From a virus, in the IMG/VR virus record IMGVR_UViG_3300037189_003789, positions 1-39,860 of that record: a stretch of 39,860 bases of DNA; one strand, given 5' to 3'. The position numbers and the translations under genes are program-made. Of the stretch, positions 7,191 to 13,456 are shown in pieces. The notes below the pieces were generated by a model. It searched no databases, had not been told where the DNA came from, and saw nothing but the letters and a program-made list of their open reading frames with translations. The first letter of the stretch is position 1; each line of letters begins with the position of its first letter.

Positions 7191-7281
7191 GTTCTTCGCT
7201 TGCGCTCGAACTTATCTCTATTTCTATTATCGAATTATTAAGTGCGAAGCACTAAGATATTATCTAGATTGTTCAGTCACA

Positions 7282-7302
7282 CTTTGCCCGAGCAGGGCAA
7301 AG
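7282..7302. terminator. Strong 8-bp hairpin in the convergent intergenic zone
   Basis: CTTTGCCC-GAGCA-GGGCAAAG is perfectly paired and GC-rich at its tip. Neither side has a U-run, so it is not a textbook intrinsic terminator. Its position between convergent operons makes a bidirectional transcription or RNA-end role plausible. Confidence 0.4.
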
Positions 7303-7327
7303 AATCTTGACATTATCTGAGTTGAAC

Positions 7328-7528
7328 ATGTACACAGTAGCAATATGGCATTACAGAGGCGGTCATCCGGTACCTCGAGCCAAGTCTTTATACGACGGCA
7401 ATCAACATATATTCGCTACCATACATGCTGACCTAGGGTTTTTCTCCCTTCTTTTTCCTTTTAAATCTTTTCAAACAATCAAACGGCAAGGATTTTGCCA
7501 TCGGCGTCCTGTTAAGGATAGTGATTGA
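7328..7528 (+). CDS. Doubtful small ORF, unknown
   Basis: 66 residues from ATG 7328 (MYTVAIWHYRGGHPVPRAKS..., ending RRPVKDSD); a TTG at 7307 could extend it. The first half (to about residue 37) looks like a real compact protein, rich in aromatic and His residues. The rest is translated from a pyrimidine-rich stretch and looks like chance. The ribosome site is weak (GAG 8 bases upstream). It lies in the intergenic zone after gp51 and shows no family I recognise. It may be a truncated gene or not a gene. Confidence 0.25.
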   Translation: MYTVAIWHYRGGHPVPRAKSLYDGNQHIFATIHADLGFFSLLFPFKSFQTIKRQGFCHRRPVKDSD

Positions 7529-7607
7529 GTTCTCCCACGGCTGGAGATTCCGTCCCTGCGATCCGAGATCCAGGTATAGGGCGCACGATATTAGCCTGCG
7601 CTAGCTG

Positions 7608-8045
7608 TTATCCGTTAAGTTGTCTGCCTTTGATGTGTGATCCATGTACGCGAACCTGTATATGTCCGTTGTAGTAATCGTCTGATTCTAAAACTCGCCT
7701 GGAGAATTGCTCTCGTGCCTCTATATACGAGCATTCCGATTTTGAATTACAGTAGTAGAGTATGTCTCTTCGGAAGTGGTCGGTACCTAACTGCGTAACG
7801 TCCTTGGTCAGTTCAGGCGATGAACCATAATAGTCCTGCCAGTCTGAATCAATTTTGCTACGGATTCGTTTCTTTTTCTTTGTGCCGTTCTTTAACTTTA
7901 CAGTCTTGTAGGTCGTCTTACTGAATTTTGCTAGTTTTTTGCCTATGTACTTGCGCCCTGTTGTAGTATTCGTTATTAGATATACGAATCCCACACAGGT
8001 TTCGGGTAATGTTTCTACTAGTTGATCTGCATAGTACCATGACAT
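7608..8045 (-). CDS. SegE-type GIY-YIG endonuclease (homing-like)
   Basis: 145 residues from ATG 8045; an in-frame TTG at 8048 is not needed. The GIY-YIG core is visible as GFVYLITNTTTGRKYIGKK (about 18-36). A Lys/Arg-rich linker follows (NGTKKKKRIRSK), then SDWQDYYGSS (about 66-75), a DHFRRDILY strand, and the helix YIEAREQFSRRVL, whose Glu would be the metal-binding catalytic residue. It ends with DYYNGHIQVR. This order matches the putative SegE-like GIY-YIG nucleases common in T4-like phages. These are free-standing enzymes that cut DNA of related phages and promote spread of their own region. It is the last gene of the gp55-47-46 operon and starts 3 bases after the preceding stop. Confidence 0.8.
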   Translation of the reverse strand: MSWYYADQLVETLPETCVGFVYLITNTTTGRKYIGKKLAKFSKTTYKTVKLKNGTKKKKRIRSKIDSDWQDYYGSSPELTKDVTQLGTDHFRRDILYYCNSKSECSYIEAREQFSRRVLESDDYYNGHIQVRVHGSHIKGRQLNG

Positions 8046-8048
8046 CAA

Positions 8049-8312
8049 CTAGTTATTATCTTTGGTGCCTCTCCTAGTGCCTTTTTGAGCGCGACGAATC
8101 TTGCGTTCATCTAACTGCTCTCGTTTTTCTACTTGCCATTCTCTAATTGCCTTGCGTCGAGCCGAGCAGACATGGCGAATATCACTGAGCAAGTGCCGCA
8201 AGCGTATGGTGCTAGCATAGGTATCTTCAGCGAACCAGCGTTGATTCTCTTCAAAATATCTACGAAACACTCGCATCAACTCGGCATGTAGCTCTTCGTC
8301 TTTGTCAATCAT
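8049..8312 (-). CDS. Small basic helical protein, conserved hypothetical
   Basis: 87 residues. The N-terminal half is acidic/aromatic helical (ELMRVFRRYFEENQRWF). The middle reads ASTIRLRHLLSDIRHVCSARRKAIRE, and the tail is strongly basic (RRAQKGTRRGTK). The motif 'A-T-x-R-x-R-x-x-L-x-D-I-R...RRK-I' recurs in uncharacterised small proteins of many T4-like phages that look superficially histone-like. DNA binding is an inference from charge. The start codon overlaps the gp46 stop (ATGA), so it is translationally coupled to gp46. Confidence 0.7.
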   Translation of the reverse strand: MIDKDEELHAELMRVFRRYFEENQRWFAEDTYASTIRLRHLLSDIRHVCSARRKAIREWQVEKREQLDERKIRRAQKGTRRGTKDNN

Positions 8313-10087
8313 TCTGTTATTTCTAGGTCCGTAGCATAGCTAGTGAACCCGTTTTCCTTGATAACTTTTAGCACATTGTTCACACGTCCGATCAATTCAT
8401 CCTTGTGTGAGATTAAGAATATGTTCTTCTTGCGTTCTCGCGACATCTTCTTAAGTACTGCTAGTGCGCCTTCTACACCCGACGCATCAAGCCCGTTGTC
8501 TATCAATTCGTCAACAAATAACAGGTTAATTCCTTGATATAATGACTCCCAAACGTCTCTAAACGACCAACTCAAGCCCAGAATCAAGCGATTACGCTCG
8601 CCTCTCGACAGGTTATCAAAGTCTAGATCCTGCCCTAGCTGTGTGATTAACACGGATAAATCGTTTTGAAACAGCACAGAGTGCGGTAATCCCATCTTGT
8701 CTAGGTAGTAGGTCAAGCGATTATTGAGATAAGCAAGGTTCTGATCGATGATTTTCTTGCGAATAAAGCTGTCTTTTGACGTCAACAGCTTGAGCAAGAA
8801 CTCCTGATGGTCCTTCAAGCTGGACAATTCGTTGACTCGATCCCAAGAAACTGTCTGCATAGCTGTATGTTTAAGCTCGTCTATCTGTTCTTGATAGGGA
8901 TCTGACTCTCCGGCCTTGACTTCTAGCTGTGTTTCCAAGCTCTTTAGGTTGTTTTGATGCTTGAGTGCCTGCTCTAAGGTGTCATAATAGGTGTTAGGAC
9001 GCTGTGCTACTTCGCCGACTGAAGCGATTTCACCGATGATTAGAGCCAGATCAGCTTGGATTTTATCGTGATAGCTAGTGGCATCAGTCATATGAGTAGT
9101 GGCTTCTGCCGTCATAGACTCGTGTTTATGGTCATGTAGCTCTTGATCACAAGCGTGACATTTACGGTCTTGCAGTTTAGCAAGCTCGCTAGCGTACTTT
9201 TTTACGCTTCGCTCCGCTTGCGCTACCGCGCTATCTAGCGTAGCCCGCTCCTTATTCAGGCTTTTTAGCTTTGCCGACTTGTCGTCGTATACTTTTAGCT
9301 CCGCATGCTTCGCAAGCTCAGCTTCTATATCTACGCTTTCTAGTTCTACGATCGCACGAGCTATCTTCTCTATTTCATTATGATGTTGAGTATTCCATGC
9401 ACTTTGCTTGGTCGTCAAGCTATCAATACTCTTTTGTATACCTTCGTTGCTACGTTTAACTGCTTCTATATCAGCATTCTCTTGGAATATTTGATCTTTA
9501 GTTTCTTTTATTAGCTCTTTAAGTGTTTCTGCCTTCTCGCTTAACAGAGTAATGCCCAGTAACTGTTCAATAATAGCACGTTGATCATTGGCTTTCATGC
9601 TTAAGAACGGCTCAGTGTAGGTGTTAAGTGCTACGATATGCTTGAACATATCGTGGCTCATGCCAAGTAGATCGTCTAGATCCTTCTGAGTTTCACGCAT
9701 ATCGCCTTGAGCATCATCTGTTTCTTCAGCAGTTTGTGCCTGATCATTAACAAAGAACTGTAGCACATTAGGTTTGCGTCCACGTTCAATGCGATATTCA
9801 ATACCATCTTTTTCAAATGCCAATGTAACTAGCATACCTTTATTGTTAATCTTATTAACAAGGTTATCTTTTTTAATATTAGTCAGGGCATTGCCATATA
9901 ATGCAAAAGTTAATGCATTGACAATAGTAGTTTTACCTGTACCGTTACGTGAACCGCTGTCGTCACCTCCTTGATCTAAGTTTTCTCCTAGTACAAGTGT
10001 TAGATTTTTCTGCGCAAAGTTTACAGCCTGGGTTTGATTACCCACGCTCATAAAATTCCTAACGGTTAATTCCTTAATATTAATCAT
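8309..10087 (-). CDS. 46: Recombination endonuclease subunit gp46 (Rad50/SbcC-like ATPase)
   Basis: 592 residues (T4 gp46 is 560). SMC-type layout: N-terminal ATPase half with Walker A SRNGTGKTT (about 46-54) and a Q-loop region near NTYTEPFLSM (about 155-164). Coiled coil runs at about 180-305, broken by a zinc-hook CHAC (Cys about 310 and 313), with the returning coil at about 325-450. The C-terminal half holds the signature NLSRGERNRLILGLS (about 492-506), Walker B NLLFVDE (about 522-528) and the LISHKDEL H-loop. With gp47 it resects DNA ends for recombination-dependent replication, and in T4 it also degrades host DNA. Start and stop overlap both neighbours by ATGA, giving tight operon coupling. 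Confidence 0.95.
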   Translation of the reverse strand: MINIKELTVRNFMSVGNQTQAVNFAQKNLTLVLGENLDQGGDDSGSRNGTGKTTIVNALTFALYGNALTNIKKDNLVNKINNKGMLVTLAFEKDGIEYRIERGRKPNVLQFFVNDQAQTAEETDDAQGDMRETQKDLDDLLGMSHDMFKHIVALNTYTEPFLSMKANDQRAIIEQLLGITLLSEKAETLKELIKETKDQIFQENADIEAVKRSNEGIQKSIDSLTTKQSAWNTQHHNEIEKIARAIVELESVDIEAELAKHAELKVYDDKSAKLKSLNKERATLDSAVAQAERSVKKYASELAKLQDRKCHACDQELHDHKHESMTAEATTHMTDATSYHDKIQADLALIIGEIASVGEVAQRPNTYYDTLEQALKHQNNLKSLETQLEVKAGESDPYQEQIDELKHTAMQTVSWDRVNELSSLKDHQEFLLKLLTSKDSFIRKKIIDQNLAYLNNRLTYYLDKMGLPHSVLFQNDLSVLITQLGQDLDFDNLSRGERNRLILGLSWSFRDVWESLYQGINLLFVDELIDNGLDASGVEGALAVLKKMSRERKKNIFLISHKDELIGRVNNVLKVIKENGFTSYATDLEITE

Positions 10088-11097
10088 AGGCTACTATAAA
10101 TTTCCAGCAATTTGTTTTTGTCGTATGTTTCACTATCAATACTAATGATTTGATTACTTACAATTTGATCAATACTTTCAAATGCTTGAATATCTATATT
10201 TGTATTGATCTCAATCTCTTTCTTTTCTGCTATTAAGGTAAGTTCACGGATATCATAATCAGCAATAAACTTCTCTTTGATAAAACTTGCTTCTTCAAAA
10301 CTAATATCTATGTCTAATGCTACACGTAAATGTTGTTTAGGAAGTATAATTTCATCTGCACGGTCAATTAGTTCACTTAATTTTAGTGTACGGAACGTAG
10401 GTTGCCCTGGCCAACTATGATATGTAGGAGTTCCGTCCCACTCTAATATCATCATACCTCGATCGTCATCCCATGCATCACTATAGTTGTGCGGGAATGC
10501 ATTACCTATATAGATCATATTTTCATTTTGCTGGCGCTTATGGAAGTGCCCACTGAATCCTAATTCGAATCCTCTGAAAGCATCTACTTGTAATTCGCCG
10601 TGATCCGGCATTTGTACCATAGCATTCATAAAGAATTTAGGCAATTCGAAATGACCGAAGCAGTATTTGCCTTTCATATTCTTTATTCGTTTCCATTCGT
10701 CCCCAACAAGCCAGGGACATAGTGTAACACCGCCGATAGTAGTAGGCTCGTGTACAACAGTAACGCCGGGGATATACTTGCCAAATTCAACTGAATGAAT
10801 GTCTCGTTTATCTTTGTAGTACAAATCATGATTGCCGGGAAAAAAGTAAAAATTATCAAATGCTTGACCGAGTTTTTCCAAGGCACGTAAGCTATAATCC
10901 ATCGTAGTGATATTAAGACTATTACGATTATGATGCCAATCACCCATAAAGATACCTGTATCACAACCTTCCTCCTTGGCTTTTGCAATATACCAGTCTA
11001 CAAAGTCTTCGCAATCTTGGTTATGTACACTACTATTAGATTTAAGTCCAAAGTGTATATCCGTGAAGGCGGCAATCTTTTTAAACATATTACTCAT
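10084..11097 (-). CDS. 47: Recombination endonuclease subunit gp47 (Mre11/SbcD-like nuclease)
   Basis: 337 residues starting MSNMFKKIAAFTDIHFG. I chose ATG 11097 over ATG 11106 because AAGGA lies about 9 bases upstream; it would abut the earlier codon with no spacing. Metallophosphatase motifs in order are DIHFG (D13, H15), GDWHHNR (D53), GNHD (N89, H90), a GHFELPKFF segment, and SGHFHKRQ (about 190-197). It is the Mn-dependent 3'-5' exo/endonuclease partner of gp46 in double-strand-end processing. The start overlaps the upstream 54-aa gene stop as TAATG, and the stop overlaps the gp46 start as ATGA. Confidence 0.95.
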   Translation of the reverse strand: MSNMFKKIAAFTDIHFGLKSNSSVHNQDCEDFVDWYIAKAKEEGCDTGIFMGDWHHNRNSLNITTMDYSLRALEKLGQAFDNFYFFPGNHDLYYKDKRDIHSVEFGKYIPGVTVVHEPTTIGGVTLCPWLVGDEWKRIKNMKGKYCFGHFELPKFFMNAMVQMPDHGELQVDAFRGFELGFSGHFHKRQQNENMIYIGNAFPHNYSDAWDDDRGMMILEWDGTPTYHSWPGQPTFRTLKLSELIDRADEIILPKQHLRVALDIDISFEEASFIKEKFIADYDIRELTLIAEKKEIEINTNIDIQAFESIDQIVSNQIISIDSETYDKNKLLEIYSSL

Positions 11098-11261
11098 TAA
11101 TAACATTCCTTAACGATATAGTATGTAGGTTTAGGATATTTGTCTACAATATTGTTTTCTTTGATCCATTTGTTCATTGCCGGAGCATTGAAAAACATCT
11201 TATTAATGATAACTTTATGTGTAGCTGATTCTACAACACTGAGATAGTTACTTTTACTCAC
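11097..11261 (-). CDS. Small hypothetical protein between gp55 and gp47
   Basis: 54 residues from GTG 11261 (VSKSNYLSVVESATHKVIINK..., ending YIVKECY). The GTG is preceded by AAGGAG 9 bases upstream, lying inside the last codons of gp55, and overlaps the gp55 stop (GTGAGTAA). A TTG at 11279 would lengthen the frame but has no ribosome site. The sequence predicts a small alpha/beta fold with a KPTYYIVKE strand at the end. It is not recognised. The tight overlap with both neighbours argues that it is genuinely translated. Confidence 0.6.
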   Translation of the reverse strand: MSKSNYLSVVESATHKVIINKMFFNAPAMNKWIKENNIVDKYPKPTYYIVKECY

Positions 11262-12087
11262 TAGGTGCTTCTCCTTCAAATCGTTTTAGAGCGGCCGCAT
11301 GTTCGCCAGCACCAGTTCTACTATAACTTGGATTCATCCCGTTAATTTCTAAGATGTCATCGCGGATATTTTGATTACGTTTTTCTATATTAATGACACG
11401 TACAAAACTATTAGTAACAGCGGCAGTGAAATACGCAAACGGATTGTCTGATTTTGATTCATCGAACTGTAGTCCTATCTGCGTTAACTGTAAAATAGCC
11501 TGCCCTTTCATTTCATCGTTGTATGTGTATCCTCGAACATTGCCACGTGTGGCATATCGCTCGCATAACTTTAACATCATACGTGCTAGATTGTTAGTAA
11601 TTTGGCCAGCATCTTTATCAAACTTGCCTTTGACTAAATCGCCCTTCCAGTGACTTTTACCTACGCAAACTAGTTCGTCTGCATCGTTATATTTCCAATG
11701 TTGGAATGGTGGAAAATTTACTTTATCTCTATGATCGGCAAGACTCTTTGGATTCTTTTTACGAGTATTGTTAAGCGGAATATGATCAAATGTCATAACT
11801 CGGAAGACGACATCCGTTTTTTGTATCTTTTTATAGTCAACTTCGCAGTCTGCTTGTTTGACTTTTTCTCCGGCCTTTTTACGAGTAGCGTATTCTAAAT
11901 CGCCGATTCGTTTTGCTCGATTACGCTTGGCTTCTGCCACTGTACGTATGTTGATCTTCTCAACACTAGCTACAATCATATCATACTGGTGAAATTCTGG
12001 TTGGGTAAAGACGCAGTACGAACTTTTTGATTTGTGTATCTCTAACAACATATCCTTGTTGTTTAGGTAATTTACTTTAGCTGTCAT
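11254..12087 (-). CDS. 55: Late-transcription sigma factor gp55
   Basis: 277 residues, longer than T4 gp55 (185). The C-terminal part is the sigma region-2-like domain: ITNNLARMMLKLCERYATRG (about 157-176), GYTYNDEMKGQAILQLTQIG (about 180-199), then FDESKSDNPFAYFTAAVTNSF, which contacts the -10 element TATAAATA, and a VINIEKRNQNIRDDILE helix. The N-terminal 150 residues (INIRTVAEAKRNRAKRIGD; FRVMTFDHIPLN; KVNFPPFQHW) are the extension typical of this protein in aquatic T4-like phages. It directs host RNA polymerase to late promoters with the sliding clamp. The start at 12087 has GGAG 9 bases upstream. It is the first gene of the early/middle minus operon. Confidence 0.85.
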   Translation of the reverse strand: MTAKVNYLNNKDMLLEIHKSKSSYCVFTQPEFHQYDMIVASVEKINIRTVAEAKRNRAKRIGDLEYATRKKAGEKVKQADCEVDYKKIQKTDVVFRVMTFDHIPLNNTRKKNPKSLADHRDKVNFPPFQHWKYNDADELVCVGKSHWKGDLVKGKFDKDAGQITNNLARMMLKLCERYATRGNVRGYTYNDEMKGQAILQLTQIGLQFDESKSDNPFAYFTAAVTNSFVRVINIEKRNQNIRDDILEINGMNPSYSRTGAGEHAAALKRFEGEAPSE

Positions 12088-12109
12088 TAATTAAGTCTCC
12101 GGAATGTTA

Positions 12110-12138
12110 AGTATAAACTACGCAGTTAATAAAGTCAA
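12110..12138 (-). promoter_or_regulatory. Host sigma70-type early promoter for the gp55-47-46 operon
   Basis: On the minus strand: TTGACT (12138-12133), a 17-base spacer, then TATACT (12115-12110). Both boxes match the bacterial consensus in five of six positions with optimal spacing. A start near 12103 gives a 15-base leader containing the CGGAG ribosome site of gp55. Its -35 box touches the divergent late promoter. Confidence 0.75.
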
Positions 12139-12145
12139 ATAAATA
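12138..12145 (+). promoter_or_regulatory. Late promoter (one mismatch) for the baseplate cluster
   Basis: AATAAATA in the context GTCAAATAAATAATAC, seven of eight matches to the T4 late element. A start near 12152 leaves a short leader with AGAGGA ahead of ATG 12168. The element abuts, and shares base 12138 with, the -35 box of the opposing gp55 promoter. Confidence 0.65.
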
Positions 12146-12167
12146 ATACACCAAAAGAGGATTCATT

Positions 12168-13154
12168 ATGGCAGTTACAGGAAGAGCAATAACACGATTT
12201 GGCGCAAGCTCAAATCTTATAAGCGGTGCTGGAAACGTTTCAAAAAAAATATCAAGCGGATTAGCTGGTATAACGGCAGTCAGCGATCTTGGTTCTGCGA
12301 TACGATCCGGTGACATTTCATCTGGTGCTGAGGCATTGGGCGACTTGTCTAGCTCCTTTGCTAGCTTTGGCGGAGATGCAAACGAAAACGATTGGCGTGT
12401 CAGATTAAGTCTCCCTACTTGGCCAAGCTTCAGATCGAGCCCTGTACTTGCGCCACTAAAAGATGCCGGTGGATTAATATTTCCATATACTCCGCAAATT
12501 ACTATTCAAAGCAGTGCTACGTATAATGCTGTAGAAACAGTGCATACAAATTATAAATTTCAAGCATTTAGAAATAGCGATCCAGGAACAATTACAATAA
12601 CAGCCCCAATGAACGTTGAAGACCCAACACAAGGAATTTATTGGATTGCCGCGGTTCATTATTTACGCAGTCTAACAAAAATGTTCACAGGTCTTGATCC
12701 TAAAGCAGGCAACCCGCCTCCGATAGTTAAATTAAATGGGTATGGCAATTATGTTTTCAAAAATGTTCCTGTAGTTATTACACAATTCTCAACAACACTG
12801 CCTAATGATTGCGACTATATTGGAGTGCCGGTTGTAGGAAGTATGGCCGGCGCCATTGAGGGAATTGCTGATTCGATCGGTGGCGTTGCAGATAGCTTGG
12901 GCGGAGCCATTCCGGGTCTAGGTCCTATAGCAGAGGGAATAAGTAGCATAGCAGGCGGAGTTGGTCAGATTGCTGGACTAGCAGGATCGTTAGGACTTGG
13001 CGGAAAAACTAGTGGCGGAGTTAGCTACGTTCCAACGAAAAGCCAATTCCAAATTACACTACAACCAATCTACAGCAGAACTGCTTCACGTAAATTTAGT
13101 CTCGACAGATTTGTAGGTGGCGGCTATTTAAATAACTCTTTTGGATATATCTAA
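12168..13154 (+). CDS. Baseplate tail-tube junction protein (gp48/gp54-like)
   Basis: 328 residues. A Gly/Ser/Ala-rich N-terminus (to about 70) precedes a compact beta domain: WRVRLSLPTWPSF, then LIFPYTPQITIQSSATYNAV (about 103-122), NYKFQAFRNSDPGTITITA and GIYWIAAVHYLRSLTKMFTG. It continues with PPPIVKLNGYGNYVFKNVPV (about 183-202) and TTLPNDCDYIGVPV. A second Gly-rich linker leads to a C-terminal strand pair, YVPTKSQFQITLQPIYSR, and FSLDRFVGGGYLNNSFGYI. This layout (tube-like core with LPNDxDYI and a YVPTxSxxxxxLxPIYSR ending) is that of the baseplate tail-tube cap family in aquatic T4-like phages. It would sit where the tube meets the hub. gp48 versus gp54 is uncertain. It is the first gene of the plus-strand baseplate operon. 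Confidence 0.7.
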   Translation: MAVTGRAITRFGASSNLISGAGNVSKKISSGLAGITAVSDLGSAIRSGDISSGAEALGDLSSSFASFGGDANENDWRVRLSLPTWPSFRSSPVLAPLKDAGGLIFPYTPQITIQSSATYNAVETVHTNYKFQAFRNSDPGTITITAPMNVEDPTQGIYWIAAVHYLRSLTKMFTGLDPKAGNPPPIVKLNGYGNYVFKNVPVVITQFSTTLPNDCDYIGVPVVGSMAGAIEGIADSIGGVADSLGGAIPGLGPIAEGISSIAGGVGQIAGLAGSLGLGGKTSGGVSYVPTKSQFQITLQPIYSRTASRKFSLDRFVGGGYLNNSFGYI

Positions 13155-13155
13155 T

Positions 13156-13455
13156 ATGGCAACATATACAAATTCAAGTCCCTGGTACACGACTAATATA
13201 GCTAACAATCATCTCGATGTGTTGTCAATCAGGTCAGTTAGCTCCGAAGTTGATGATTTTCTGTATACCATACAACCACAGTATACATTCCGTCCAGACT
13301 TATTAGCCTATGACCTATATGGAGATGCCGGTCTGTGGTGGGTTTTTATTCAACGTAATCTTGATGTACTACAAGATCCAATACTTGATTTTGTTCCAGG
13401 CAAGCAGATTTACCTTTGTAAAAACAGCAGTCTAAAATCAGCATTAGGTTTATAA
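13156..13455 (+). CDS. 53: Baseplate wedge protein gp53
   Basis: 99 residues from ATG 13156, just after the previous stop; an in-frame TTG at 13141 is less likely. The core reads PWYTTNIANNHLDVLSIRSV, then FLYTIQPQYTFRPDLLAYDL followed by YGDAGLWWVFIQRNLDVLQD and a DFVPGKQIYLC ending. This is the gp53 wedge family: a domain that starts with a 'RPDLLAYxLYGxxxLWWVF' block and a C-terminal LysM-like turn. T4 gp53 is 196 residues, so this is a minimal version containing just the conserved half. It helps link the wedges to the hub at the baseplate centre. Confidence 0.9.
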   Translation: MATYTNSSPWYTTNIANNHLDVLSIRSVSSEVDDFLYTIQPQYTFRPDLLAYDLYGDAGLWWVFIQRNLDVLQDPILDFVPGKQIYLCKNSSLKSALGL

Positions 13456-13456
13456 T

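Larger units (their letters stand above)
7172..7607. other. 436-base structured intergenic zone between convergent units
   Basis: This lies between the plus-strand gp51 stop and the minus-strand nuclease stop. Hairpins are visible at 7171-7190, 7241-7253 (AGTGC-GAA-GCACT), 7282-7302 (CTTTGCCC-GAGCA-GGGCAAAG, 8 bp) and 7485-7499 (GGCAA-GGATT-TTGCC). A pyrimidine-rich run occupies about 7438-7470. Base composition is less AT-rich than the flanking genes at 7500-7600. I see no tRNA. One small ORF (7328-7528) is listed separately. The area probably holds bidirectional terminators and possibly a decayed or unrecognised small gene. Confidence 0.5.

Noticed and set aside
7307-7335. TTGACA at 7307 as a promoter -35 box
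   Set aside because: At 16-18 bases downstream there is no acceptable -10 sequence (GTACAC).
7500-7607. Possible tRNA or structured RNA gene
   Set aside because: I searched for a T-arm GTTCRANNC with matching acceptor stem on both strands and found no cloverleaf.
10683-10988. 101-residue minus-strand ORF inside gp47
   Set aside because: It is in another frame of a clearly conserved nuclease gene; the hydrophobic translation is a by-product.
13141-13155. TTG start extending gp53 by five residues
   Set aside because: It lies inside the preceding gene's last codons; ATG 13156 immediately follows that stop and gives the normal gp53 N-terminus.
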